DNA of 32,357 bases, from contig NZ_JWHR01000156.1 in the NCBI RefSeq assembly GCF_000808015.1, positions 1 to 32,357 on the forward strand. Direction: 5' to 3'. Positions 1-8,204 of the stretch are shown in pieces (position 1 is the stretch's first letter; each line of letters begins with the position of its first letter). The notes beneath the pieces were generated by a model. The model was given only the letters and a program-made list of their open reading frames with translations, did not search any database and was not told where the DNA came from. The position numbers and the translations under genes were made by a program. The DNA is from Terrisporobacter othiniensis. GTDB lineage: Bacteria > Bacillota > Clostridia > Peptostreptococcales > Peptostreptococcaceae.

Positions 1-318
1 ATATTATCAAAAATTTTATAAAAAATAAATAATTACATTTTTTCCCAAGATATCATAAAAGAGAATTTTATATATTTATCTAAATTTACTGATTATAGTT
101 TTAGAATTAAAATGATATGAGCCCTTTATGACAAAGGTTTTATTTTTTTAACTTTCTATCATAAGGGGCTCATATGAAAATTAGTATAATCTATTTATAA
201 TTTTTCTTATAAAAACATCGCTCCGTTACTTGTGGTACGGTTCACCACTATTTATTATATATACTTAGACCCCTATATTACAAGATTTAAGCATTTTTAG
301 TTCAAATTGAATCTCCCC
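1..318. other. gene-poor left end of window
   Basis: I see no convincing gene here. The stretch holds one long inverted repeat (listed separately) and a short GC-richer island at about 208-257 with small stem-loops, for example GTGGT/ACCAC around 231-247. The Mor-like gene on the minus strand ends just to the right, so this is its downstream region. Confidence 0.6.
115..175. repeat. 16-bp inverted repeat, probable terminator or regulatory hairpin
   Basis: ATATGAGCCCTTTATG at 115-130 pairs with CATAAGGGGCTCATAT at 160-175 (15 of 16 positions) around a 29-base loop. It lies downstream of the minus-strand Mor-like gene. A clean T-run is missing on either side, so a terminator role is only likely; an operator for a gene beyond the window is possible. 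Confidence 0.5.
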
Positions 319-582
319 TTAACCTATCGCCCCTTCCTTCCTCAACACATACTTCACCTGCTCTTTACTAAGATCATATCTTACCCTCAACCTATCGATA
401 TTTTTTCCATTATAATCCCTAACCATCCTTCTATTCCTATCCCCCATAATCATTTTACTATACACAGGTATGTATATAGAGCTACCTCCATACATTTTGC
501 AAATCTGCAAAAAGTTTTCTATTCCTACTATGTCTACCATTGTATGTAAATTATAAGGTATATCTTCCATTATTACATTCAT
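319..582 (-). CDS. Mor/C-family phage transcription activator-like protein
   Basis: This 87-residue protein resembles the Mor transcription activator family of Mu-like and other phages. Its pattern runs from an N-terminal helical part (VDIVGIENFL, about residues 17-26) through a glycine turn and YIP motif (GGSSIYIPV, 32-40), then basic residues and a C-terminal helix-turn-helix (NGKNIDRLRVRYDLSKEQV, 59-77). Members bind DNA as dimers and switch on middle or late phage genes. The start has a good ribosome site (GGAGGG, six bases upstream). It is the last gene of the minus-strand phage module, separated from the primase-helicase gene by a repeat array that could be its target or an origin. The family call comes from pattern recognition, not a search. 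Confidence 0.7.
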   Translation of the reverse strand: MNVIMEDIPYNLHTMVDIVGIENFLQICKMYGGSSIYIPVYSKMIMGDRNRRMVRDYNGKNIDRLRVRYDLSKEQVKYVLRKEGAIG

Positions 583-617
583 AATTTTCCCTCCATATTT
601 TTATTATTATCATGCCT

Positions 618-864
618 TGTGCCTAAGTGCTGTGCTTATACACCAAAAACGCTATACGCGCGTACATACACATATGCGCTATTTTTTCTTATTTTTTTGT
701 AATTATTAAATAAGTAGAAATCCTTATAGGTACACTAAGCACACATATTGTCAAACACAGTTCTTTGCTGACTCCTAAGTTGTGCCTATATCTGTGCTTA
801 TGCCTGTGCCTATCTACCAAAGCACAATATTTCTATCAAATTTTCTGTGCCTTGCTGTGCCTAG
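618..864. repeat. iteron-like array of TGTGCYT repeats
   Basis: Seven direct copies of TGTGC(C/T)T lie at 618, 631, 781, 793, 805, 846 and 856. Two inverted copies (AAGCACA) lie at 737 and 820. The copies at 781, 793 and 805 form a perfect 12-bp period with consensus TGTGCYTAT. The array fills the gap between the primase-helicase gene and the Mor-like gene and reaches the primase stop codon. Spacing near one helical turn suggests cooperative protein binding, as in a phage origin or operator array. Confidence 0.65.
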
Positions 865-867
865 AAT

Positions 868-3243
868 TTAAATTTCACTTTTAATAAATGTTTTTTGAGG
901 ACCATATAAAACATATCTTACTTTACCAGTTTTGTTTGATGATAGTTTTTCCCATCCTCCTATACGATTTAATATACTCTCTATTTCATAAGAATCTATT
1001 CTTTTTAAATCTTGGCGTTCCTTGTAATAACACTCACACCAAATTTCCATTATACAAACTTTATCTCTTTTTACTGTACCTTTTTTAGGACTTATGTCAT
1101 TGTTACTTAAAAAACTACGTCTTTCATAGAGATCCATCTCGTCCCAATTTTCAGGCAGTAACTTTTCTAAGTATTCTAAAATTATCCCTTCTCTTGCATC
1201 ACACTCCATTGCTTGCTTTTGAGCATTATAAGCCATTGCTACTACTTCACCTTTTAAAAATAATTCTTCTCCCTCTTTATAAGCATTTATTGCTTCTGCC
1301 CAAATTTGGTCTACTTCTTTTAGCTCCCAAGGTTTATACATACTAACGCCACTTACATTTACTGGCCAGAATCTTCTGTTTCCTGTTATATCTCTTAGAA
1401 ATCCACTTTCTGCATTAGTTGTTCCCACGATAATATTGCTCCTTGGATGATTTTCCACAGTTATTCCATAGGCTTGGCGAAATTTATCGTCTGTTCGTGT
1501 TACAAATGATTTAATTGTTTCCACCTCGACTTTTTTCATTCCTGCAAGTTCTCCCAGCTCCAATATCCAGTATCCTTGGAGTTTTTCTGCTGCTGTTTTG
1601 TCTTTCATGTCTGTTATAGATAAAGAATCTGAGTACCACTCTTTTCCTAGAATTGAGAATAATGTTGATTTTCCTATTCCTTGAGGTCCGTTAAGAACTA
1701 ATATATTATCAAATTTTATTCCTGGTTTATATATTCTAGCCACTGCTGCACAAAGAGTTTTCCTTGTTACTGCTCTTACAAACTCACTATCTTTAGCTCC
1801 CAAATAATCAATTAAAAGAGTATCTATTCGTTTTTTGCCATCCCAAGTTAATTTACTAAAATATTCTTTGATGGGGTGATAAGTTCTTTCTGACCATACT
1901 AAACCTAGAAGGCCATCCTTAAATTTTGATGGTGACCAAATTCCATAAACCTTTTCAAAATATATTTTTGCACAGGCATAATCTGCATCTGACCATCCTA
2001 ATTTAGCTTGTTTCCAAGGAAGTTTTCCAATAACATCTATAGAAAATTTTAGCTCGTTATATACAATGTTTTTAAGATTAGGATCATATCGAACAATATT
2101 AGTTATATTTGCTAAGGTACTTTTCACTTTTCCATGTTTGTCTAACTCTAAAAGCGCCTGCCAATTTTTATTTTCTTCTTCATCTTCCACAATATCAAAC
2201 TCCATAGCTGCCAACTCTTTCCTCTCCTTTGACAATTGCAACCTTACTTTCTCATCATTTATGGCAAGTTCCTCCATAGCCTTGTATGAAGGTAGATTTA
2301 CCCACTCCTTATTATCCTCCACATTTTCATCCAAATGAGAAAACTTATGAATTCTCACCAAATCAAAAGCATTTAAAAGCTTTCCACAAGCCATATCTGT
2401 TGAGTGATGGGAAAAAGCAAATTTGTCATCGTAAACTACAACTCCTGCTGATGAAGATGCAGGTATATAGTCATATCTGCCCTCCATTTCACTTTTTTCA
2501 TAAATATCTGACAGAAAGTTATCAATAGCCTCACTTATGCTATAAGTACGACAGAAGCCTCCAACAACACCGCTTTTCTCCAGGGGATCAGCTTGTTTGT
2601 TTATATTGTTTTTTATAATAATTTGTTGTCTGCTAGATACAGGCCAGGAAGCAGAGTTGGACCAATTACCATATTTTTCTAAAACATCATCAGGATTTAG
2701 TCTTTCACCTTCTATTTCCCTGAAAATAAACTCTCCATCACATGAAGTTGATGGCCAATACATAAGGCGGCTTGGCTCATAAGTTGTATCGTCAAACAAA
2801 TCTATTCCTATTTCCTTGGCAATCATTCTACTTACAGCGCAATATTCATCTGGTGAAATATTTCTACTTAGAGGTATAATCAAACGAAATCTTGGTTTTT
2901 CTTTTTTGTGATTATGAGTGGAGTAAATTAAACAGTAAAAGGAGAAAAGCATTTCTATTTCATCTATAATATCTGCTGTGGCATAGTCCATGTCCAGTGT
3001 TAGGGCGCTTCGGCTTATTACACAGTCTTTTCTTCGTTTGTTGTCTTTCAGTTTTCCCAGGACAAACCCACCCACGTCTTTTATGTCATCCTTGACTGCT
3101 TTTGGTAGATTTTTATATTCTTTCATAGTTTCAGATGTTCTTGTAGTTGTTGATATTCTTTTTATAAATGTGCTTAAATTTATCTCTTCATAGTTCCAGA
3201 CTTTATCTTTTCGAGATTTCCCAGTGCATATATCTATTTTCAT
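868..3243 (-). CDS. phage primase-helicase fusion (AEP primase + VapE-type P-loop ATPase)
   Basis: This 791-residue protein likely primes and unwinds DNA for phage replication. The N-terminal third looks like an archaeo-eukaryotic primase: a D-x-D pair in LTLDMDYA (D84, D86), STHNHKKEKPRFRLIIPL at 108-125 and PSRLMYWPS at 157-165. The C-terminal part is a VapE/COG5545-type ATPase: Walker A GPQGIGKS at 519-526, an acidic Walker B strand LELGE near 561-565, and GTTN at 607 followed by a GNRRFWPV block. A coiled, acidic linker lies near 340-360. It sits 107 bases downstream of the polymerase gene, the usual order in Firmicute prophage replication modules. Length and motifs suggest an intact gene. 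Substrate and helicase polarity cannot be read from sequence. Confidence 0.88.
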   Translation of the reverse strand: MKIDICTGKSRKDKVWNYEEINLSTFIKRISTTTRTSETMKEYKNLPKAVKDDIKDVGGFVLGKLKDNKRRKDCVISRSALTLDMDYATADIIDEIEMLFSFYCLIYSTHNHKKEKPRFRLIIPLSRNISPDEYCAVSRMIAKEIGIDLFDDTTYEPSRLMYWPSTSCDGEFIFREIEGERLNPDDVLEKYGNWSNSASWPVSSRQQIIIKNNINKQADPLEKSGVVGGFCRTYSISEAIDNFLSDIYEKSEMEGRYDYIPASSSAGVVVYDDKFAFSHHSTDMACGKLLNAFDLVRIHKFSHLDENVEDNKEWVNLPSYKAMEELAINDEKVRLQLSKERKELAAMEFDIVEDEEENKNWQALLELDKHGKVKSTLANITNIVRYDPNLKNIVYNELKFSIDVIGKLPWKQAKLGWSDADYACAKIYFEKVYGIWSPSKFKDGLLGLVWSERTYHPIKEYFSKLTWDGKKRIDTLLIDYLGAKDSEFVRAVTRKTLCAAVARIYKPGIKFDNILVLNGPQGIGKSTLFSILGKEWYSDSLSITDMKDKTAAEKLQGYWILELGELAGMKKVEVETIKSFVTRTDDKFRQAYGITVENHPRSNIIVGTTNAESGFLRDITGNRRFWPVNVSGVSMYKPWELKEVDQIWAEAINAYKEGEELFLKGEVVAMAYNAQKQAMECDAREGIILEYLEKLLPENWDEMDLYERRSFLSNNDISPKKGTVKRDKVCIMEIWCECYYKERQDLKRIDSYEIESILNRIGGWEKLSSNKTGKVRYVLYGPQKTFIKSEI

Positions 3244-3350
3244 TTTTCTACCCTTTCTTCTTCTAGTTATATATAAATAATCTTATTTTGATTTTAATAT
3301 TATTTTCTACTAGGTAATTATCACTTTAACCCCCTCTAATTTAACTTTCT

Positions 3351-5285
3351 TTACTTCTTATAAAACTCACAACTATATCCCTCAGCCTTCAAGGGCAAGC
3401 CCTCTCCATAGTCTGGCAAAGTCGTCATAATCTCACATATCTCTTCCACAGTAGTTTTACCTTTTTCCACTTCCACAACTACCTCATCGTGAACGTGCAT
3501 CACTATTTCAAACCCCTTATCCCTCAGATTAACCATGGCATTTGCTAGAATATCTCTGCTAATTCCCTGTACTATGTTTTCCACCAATTTAGGACCGTAA
3601 GTTTCAATTCTCTCATACTTTTTATTTTGACTTATGCCTTTGTAAGTTAAAGAAGTTTTGCCAAATTTATTAACTCCCAGTCTAGGATTTCTGTAAGCAA
3701 GTTTTCTTTTACTTGGAAGTTTTATAAAAAGAATATCATCTTTGTATTCAAAAATGATTTTCCCAACTCTTACTGTCTGGGAGTATTTCACTGCATCTAT
3801 GGCTGCATCTCCCACCTTCCACCAAAAGTTTGTAATATTTGCGTTTACTCTTCTCCATTTTTGCACCAGTGGAAGTAGCTCTTCTTCCTTCAAATTCATC
3901 TCCAAAGCTCCCATAACTTTCAACGCTCCCACTGAACCTCCATATCCCAAAGCAAGCTCGGCAATTTTTCCTTTTTGTCTCAAATCACTTTCTTTTGTAA
4001 TCTCTTCTATGGGTAGATTGAACATTTGAGATGCTGATGCTTCGTAGATTTTCCCATGACTTTTGAAAGTATCAATTCTCCACTTTTCATTTGCTATCCA
4101 AGCCAAAACCCTGGCTTCTATGGCAGAAAAGTCAGCAACTATAAACTCACATCCACCCCTTGGTAAAAAGGCTGTTCTAATAAGCTGAGACAATACATCT
4201 TCTGTGGAAGTATATAAAAGTTCCACATCTTCATATCTGCCATTTTTCACAAGTTCTCTAGCCAAATTCAAATCTTTTATATGATTTTGTGGTAAATTTT
4301 GCACCTGCACCAACCTTCCTGCCCATCTGCCTGTGCGAGATGCCCCATAAAACTGAAAAAGACCATGCACTCTTTTATCTTCACAAATACATCTTTCTAT
4401 ACTTTCATATTTTTTCACAGAAGTCTTGCTTAGAGCCTGTCTTAATTTTAGAACTTCACATACTTCTCCTTCAGATTTCTCAATTAATTTTTCCACGGAT
4501 TTTTTATCAAGTTTCTTTGTTTCTACACCTTTTTCATATAAATAATTTTTCAACTGTTGCAGTGAATTTGTATTGTTCAAATTAGTCAGTTTATAGAATT
4601 TATTTTTTATTTTTATTTTGTAAATCAAGTCACATTTAAGACAGTGATTTACAAAATCCACATCCACCAATATGCCTCTATCATTTATTTCTTGGTCTAA
4701 CACATATAATTTCAGCTCATCATCACTTATATGATAATTATTCAACTTATTTTTAATTTCCATCTCGCACTTTACATCATTTATACAGTAATCTTTAAAA
4801 ATCTCCCACTTCTCAGGGTTATCTTCTGGTAAATTCCTTCTTTTGAAATTATTCTTTTCACTAGGATTACAAGGAAGGGTAAAAAGTTTTATAAGACTTT
4901 TTCCTTCTTTCATTTTTGGGCTATTTACATTTAAAACTTGCCCCACCTTGTCCAAAGTAGTAGGCAAACCCACCATCAAAGATTGTACTTGTGTGCAATG
5001 CCAAGAAGTAGCAGACAGTTTCATGTTTAGGTGTTTTGATAAGCAAACTCTTTCAAAAGCTGCATTGAAAGCAGTTTTTATAATGTTTTCATTTTTAAGT
5101 GCATCCACCAATTCTTGGCTTAGCTTTTCCCCCTTAGTAAAATCAACTATTTTCACATGGTCATCATCAAAAGCATAGGCAAAGAGTAAAATCTCAAAAT
5201 CCTCTGCTTCTGTATAGGCATAAACCCCACGATTTAACAAGTTTACCGATGAAAATGTCTCTATATCTATGGATAAAGTTCTCAT
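3351..5285 (-). CDS. phage family A DNA polymerase (PolA-like)
   Basis: This 644-residue polymerase has a 3'-5' exonuclease domain at the N-terminus (SIDIET, D7 and E9) and a family A polymerase domain with motif A VADFSAIEAR at 383-392, motif B RQKGKIAELALGYGG at 436-450 and motif C HVHDE at 597-601. It lacks the 5' nuclease domain of cellular Pol I, as is normal for phage versions. All key acidic residues are present, so it should be active. It follows the DUF2815 gene and precedes the primase-helicase gene on the same strand. AGGAGG just upstream of the ATG supports the start. Its job is probably replication of the phage from which the module derives. Confidence 0.93.
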   Translation of the reverse strand: MRTLSIDIETFSSVNLLNRGVYAYTEAEDFEILLFAYAFDDDHVKIVDFTKGEKLSQELVDALKNENIIKTAFNAAFERVCLSKHLNMKLSATSWHCTQVQSLMVGLPTTLDKVGQVLNVNSPKMKEGKSLIKLFTLPCNPSEKNNFKRRNLPEDNPEKWEIFKDYCINDVKCEMEIKNKLNNYHISDDELKLYVLDQEINDRGILVDVDFVNHCLKCDLIYKIKIKNKFYKLTNLNNTNSLQQLKNYLYEKGVETKKLDKKSVEKLIEKSEGEVCEVLKLRQALSKTSVKKYESIERCICEDKRVHGLFQFYGASRTGRWAGRLVQVQNLPQNHIKDLNLARELVKNGRYEDVELLYTSTEDVLSQLIRTAFLPRGGCEFIVADFSAIEARVLAWIANEKWRIDTFKSHGKIYEASASQMFNLPIEEITKESDLRQKGKIAELALGYGGSVGALKVMGALEMNLKEEELLPLVQKWRRVNANITNFWWKVGDAAIDAVKYSQTVRVGKIIFEYKDDILFIKLPSKRKLAYRNPRLGVNKFGKTSLTYKGISQNKKYERIETYGPKLVENIVQGISRDILANAMVNLRDKGFEIVMHVHDEVVVEVEKGKTTVEEICEIMTTLPDYGEGLPLKAEGYSCEFYKK

Positions 5286-5369
5286 TTTTCCTCCTATAAA
5301 TAAAGGTGGAAATATTAACAGTCACGTTTACTAAATCCACCTTAAATTTTATGTATGCAATTTTTTAAA

Positions 5370-5921
5370 CTAGTCTAAGAAGTTTTCCTCCACATCTTTT
5401 ACAACTTCAAACTCATCTATGGCAGAAACTTTATCATATATTGGAACTCCTTTTCGTAGGAACTGTATATTTCCTAACAATACTGCCACTCCTTGACCAT
5501 CACTTGCATTATAAGGATAAAACGTCATGCTGACTTTTCCATAATCACCAACAGTTAGCATACTTTTATCAGTGATTTTTTCCACTTTTGCGTTGACCAC
5601 TTCTGGAGCATTATATTTGCAATTAGCATTTAAAAAGAAAGAATTTTTAAAAGAATCATCAGCATTTTCCTTCATATCACCATCTTTTATGGGATTTTTA
5701 AAAGTGTTTTCATCTATTGCACCATATTTTGAAATATAAATTTCCTTAGCTGCTTCAAGTGCCTTCTCCATTCTTTTTACAGTGACCTTATCTTCCTTAT
5801 TTATTAGACATCCCACACTGTACCTTAAGCCTGATCCATTTATAGAAACAGGCTCCCAAATGTTCAAATATCTAAACCTTACATCTAAAATAGCTTTGCA
5901 TAAATTTTCATTCTTACTCAT
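5370..5921 (-). CDS. DUF2815 family protein (probable phage ssDNA-binding protein)
   Basis: This 183-residue protein matches the DUF2815 pattern: an N-terminal YLNIWEPVSINGSGLRYSV block, a central stretch (residues about 55-110) with KNPIKDGD, and a C-terminal half with MLTVGDYGKVSMTFYPYNA and GVAVLLGNIQFLRKG. In Firmicute phages these genes sit immediately before polA, as here, and are thought to encode single-stranded DNA-binding proteins of OB-like fold. The acidic C-terminal tail (VVKDVEENFLD) fits an SSB-like protein. The biochemical role is inferred from context and family, not seen directly. Confidence 0.8.
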   Translation of the reverse strand: MSKNENLCKAILDVRFRYLNIWEPVSINGSGLRYSVGCLINKEDKVTVKRMEKALEAAKEIYISKYGAIDENTFKNPIKDGDMKENADDSFKNSFFLNANCKYNAPEVVNAKVEKITDKSMLTVGDYGKVSMTFYPYNASDGQGVAVLLGNIQFLRKGVPIYDKVSAIDEFEVVKDVEENFLD

Positions 5922-5943
5922 ATTTTCCCCCTTAATACCTAAT

Positions 5944-6246
5944 CTAAAGTTTTTCAGCTTCTATTATAATTTGTGTAAAATCCTCACTTCTCACTTGTGA
6001 TAACTTATTTGCCCCAAATTTCATAAGAAGTGTTTTTATTTCTTCTGTTTTCCCATTTTTAGATTTTTGTGCCAAAACTTCTCTCACTTTTTCAATTGTT
6101 ATTTCATTTTTTTCAATTTTTGTCTTATTATTATCTGTTGGAGTTTTATCATTTGTAGATATGTTATGTTGATTTTCTGCTAACGATAAGCAAAGTTTAG
6201 ATATGTTTCCCAAGTTCCATGATAATTCTTCCAATATTTCCTTCAT
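5944..6246 (-). CDS. small phage protein of unknown function
   Basis: This 100-residue protein has an N-terminal helix, a low-complexity Asn/Thr/Lys-rich linker (about residues 28-50) and a conserved-looking C-terminal helical module (VREVLAQKSKNGKTEEIKTL onward, about 54-100, ending IIIEAEKL). I recall similar modules at the ends of small proteins in phage replication or recombination clusters, but cannot name a function. It lies 22 bases upstream of the DUF2815 gene on the same strand and is probably cotranscribed with it. Confidence 0.7.
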   Translation of the reverse strand: MKEILEELSWNLGNISKLCLSLAENQHNISTNDKTPTDNNKTKIEKNEITIEKVREVLAQKSKNGKTEEIKTLLMKFGANKLSQVRSEDFTQIIIEAEKL

Positions 6247-6296
6247 ATTATCATCCCCATTTTAATTTTATAAATTTACCACAGTAGTTTTTACTA

Positions 6297-6791
6297 CTAC
6301 ATTGCCATATCTGGTTTATTTCCTAATCTATTCACCCTACACAAGCATGGAATATCATTTACATCTTGTTTTATTATACTAATTATCTTTTCAATGCTAT
6401 TGTTGTTATCAATTAAAATAACTAGTTTTCCATCATTAGAAAATTCAAATTCTAATTGTTTAGATTCACCTACCTTCTCATTTCCTATTTCAAGCTCAGA
6501 TTCTTTCCACATACTTTTTTCTAAATTTAATGTCTCTAATTTATCATTTGTATCTTTTCTTTTTTCACAAATTATATCTTCCAATTTCATATCAAGTGCT
6601 TTTGCTATATAACTTGCCTTTTCTTTTTTAATAGGCTTCCCCTCTTCTGCCCTTTGTATAGTCTTTGCAGACACAGTCTTTTTTTTAAAATCCTTTTTGC
6701 ATAAATGACTAATTCTATTAGCTAACCTCTTTCTAGAAAAACCCTTTCCCTTTCTAATTTCCTTTAATTCCCCTATCAGATAAATCCCCAT
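6297..6791 (-). CDS. XRE-family helix-turn-helix regulator
   Basis: This 164-residue protein has an N-terminal Cro/cI-type helix-turn-helix (residues about 5-75: LKEIRKGKGFSRKRLANRIS, then SAKTIQRAEEGKPIKKEKAS and IAKALDMKLEDIIC). The C-terminal half is acidic and hydrophobic with no domain I recognise; it may mediate dimerisation or sense a signal. A GAGGTGG ribosome site lies just before the ATG. It is first in the minus-strand phage module and has a pair of direct repeats about 110-140 bases upstream, so it may regulate its own transcription and the replication genes. It lacks the Ser/Lys protease domain of LexA-like repressors. Confidence 0.85.
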   Translation of the reverse strand: MGIYLIGELKEIRKGKGFSRKRLANRISHLCKKDFKKKTVSAKTIQRAEEGKPIKKEKASYIAKALDMKLEDIICEKRKDTNDKLETLNLEKSMWKESELEIGNEKVGESKQLEFEFSNDGKLVILIDNNNSIEKIISIIKQDVNDIPCLCRVNRLGNKPDMAM

Positions 6792-6899
6792 AAAGCCACC
6801 TCATATATAATAAATTTTACAAAATATATTTTTATAATATATTTCTAAATATATGTTAGCATATGAGATTTATTTTTTTTGTAATTTTCACTAAAAAAA

Positions 6900-6930
6900 T
6901 TGGCCAGTTAGTCAAAACTTTGGACAGTTT
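6900..6930. promoter_or_regulatory. direct repeat, candidate operator upstream of XRE gene
   Basis: TTGGCCAGTTA at 6900-6910 is repeated as TTGGACAGTTT at 6920-6930, 20 bp apart (about two helical turns). The spacing suits two protein molecules on one face of the DNA. It lies upstream of the minus-strand XRE gene, whose product is the obvious candidate ligand. A TTGACT hexamer lies between the copies on the minus strand but I see no good -10 at 17 bp. Confidence 0.4.
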
Positions 6931-7032
6931 ATTTTTTTTATACATCGTTTTTCATTTTAGATGAGTTTAAGTTTTGATAAACTCAAGATATGTTTTAATT
7001 AAATATAGTGTTGATATAAGGAATAATCTTAA

Positions 7033-7092
7033 TAAAAAATTCCCTTCGCTTGAGCGACGTGTCGGCGAAACACTTTAAGCCACTGCGTGGGC
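7033..7092. repeat. GC-rich dispersed repeat, copy 1
   Basis: Positions 7048-7092 are identical over 45 bp to 31902-31946, and the match extends 15 bp left with 12 identities (TAAAAAATT onward). The core is 27/45 G+C, far above its surroundings. It contains short self-complementary parts: CGCT/AGCG, CGAC/GTCG and GCCAC/GTGGGC. Read on the minus strand, both copies end in a run AATTTTTTA, as a terminator or small RNA 3' end would. Confidence 0.85.
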
Positions 7093-7127
7093 GCTATACT
7101 TTATGTCGCCAATGATATATCCTCGTT

Positions 7128-7156
7128 ACCACTTTAAGCCACTGTGTAGGCGCTAT
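7128..7156. repeat. degenerate partial copy of the GC-rich repeat
   Basis: ACTTTAAGCCACTGTGTAGG at 7131-7150 followed by CGCTATG closely repeats 7072-7098 of copy 1 (two substitutions in the first 20 bases), 59 bp to the right. The compensating hairpin GCCAC/GTAGGC is partly kept. Together with copy 1 it makes a small tandem cluster with no coding sequence. Confidence 0.7.
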
Positions 7157-7282
7157 GAAATTTTAGGCAACGACCTTAATCCAAAATTTACTTTTTTACT
7201 ACCTCTTACACCCATTGATAATACTTCATTATATAAGTTTTTCACATTAAAAATGGTAATATAATTTCCTTGTAAGTAAAAA

Positions 7283-7320
7283 AGTAGGAGTATACCGATT
7301 AATTGATATACCCCTACTAT
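7283..7320 (-). terminator. intrinsic terminator of the DUF1904 gene
   Basis: On the minus strand AGTAGGGGTATA pairs with TATACTCCTACT around a short AT-rich loop and is followed by a T-run. It lies just past the stop codon of the DUF1904 gene. Confidence 0.8.
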
Positions 7321-7345
7321 TTTTTTCACATTATATAACAATTGC

Positions 7346-7675
7346 TTAGAAGTGCTCTCCATTTTCATAATACTTCTCTTTTTCAAAAACTGTAAAAGCT
7401 AAATCCATACTTTCTATATTTAGATTTTCTCTTATATTGTTAGTGATTATTTTAGCTACTGTATCTTGAACCTCTTGACCTCTATCAAACCAAGCTACTT
7501 CTACAAATGGATATACATCCGCTATCTTACCATTTCTTATAGCAACAGACTTTATACATTCTATTTCAAAATAATCTCTTGGGCATTTTACAGCTTCTAC
7601 TAATTCATCAATCATCTTTTCACTTATCTTACAGATGTCGTTTTCATTTATTCCTCTTACTTTTATTTGTGGCAT
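7346..7675 (-). CDS. DUF1904 family protein, tautomerase-like
   Basis: This 109-residue protein fits the DUF1904 family, related to the tautomerase/MIF superfamily. The start MPQIKVRG places proline at position 2, the catalytic residue of that superfamily once the initiator Met is removed. The rest shows the expected alternation of helix (ICKISEKMIDELVEAV, about 14-29) and strand (FPF-type VYPFVEVAWFDRG, about 54-66). Substrate is unknown. It is monocistronic, with AGGAGG before the ATG and its own terminator. The length is normal for the family. Confidence 0.8.
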   Translation of the reverse strand: MPQIKVRGINENDICKISEKMIDELVEAVKCPRDYFEIECIKSVAIRNGKIADVYPFVEVAWFDRGQEVQDTVAKIITNNIRENLNIESMDLAFTVFEKEKYYENGEHF

Positions 7676-7813
7676 AACTTTCCTCCTATTGTTGAGTTTA
7701 TTACTTATATTTATCTTACCATTTAGTCAATATTTCCTACATAGGACAATCTTGTAATAGATATATTATAACAAATTATTTAAAAATAACAAAATGGTTA
7801 GTAAATTATAGTA

Positions 7814-8063
7814 TCATAAAACTCTATAATGAGTTATATAACCTTCTTTTCTTATTTGAAAGTTCTTTTCCATTATTTCTTTTTTAATAATGTTTTTGTT
7901 GTCTAAGCTATACCATAAGTTCCATATATCTAAGTTGTCTAAATTATCATACTCTTTTTTCAAAACTTCAACGTAATCATTATATATATTACTTATCCTT
8001 ATCACTATTTGATAAATCATGCCATCTATCTATTATATCAAAATATTCATATATATTCTCCAC
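7814..8063 (-). pseudogene. small unknown gene, probably frameshifted
   Basis: An intact 68-codon frame runs from ATG 8020 to 7814 but has no good ribosome site. A good site (GGTGGAG) lies seven bases before an ATG at 8050, which meets stop codons after five codons. In another frame the region 8063-7992 reads YFDIIDRWHDLSNSDKDK then stops exactly where the first frame continues with IYNDYVEVLKKEYDNLDN. Joining the frames by one base gives a continuous, coding-like acidic protein of about 83 residues. I do not recognise the family. Either the upstream part is non-coding and the 68-codon frame is the gene, or this is a broken gene. Confidence 0.4.
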
Positions 8064-8163
8064 CTTTCCTATGCGATAACTGTATATGGCTTAATTTTGA
8101 TTATTACTTTTTGATTGAATTAAATTGTGATTTATTTTTTAGTATACATTATAGGAATATAAA

Positions 8164-8191
8164 AAAGAATTGATTAAATAACCAATTCTTT
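8164..8191. terminator. small bidirectional hairpin
   Basis: AAAGAATTG at 8164-8172 pairs perfectly with CAATTCTTT at 8183-8191, flanked by A-rich and T-rich sequence. It lies directly downstream (minus-strand sense) of the degenerate tRNA end, as a tRNA terminator would. Confidence 0.5.
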
Positions 8192-8204
8192 TCGTGTATT
8201 TCAA

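Noticed and set aside
618..864. CRISPR array
   Set aside because: The repeats are about 7-9 bases with 12-bp periods and irregular gaps, far too short for CRISPR repeats and spacers, and there are no cas genes.
7153..7386. 77-codon minus-strand frame
   Set aside because: It runs through the terminator hairpin of the DUF1904 gene and into the degenerate repeat, and overlaps the end of the DUF1904 gene; its sequence is explained by those elements.
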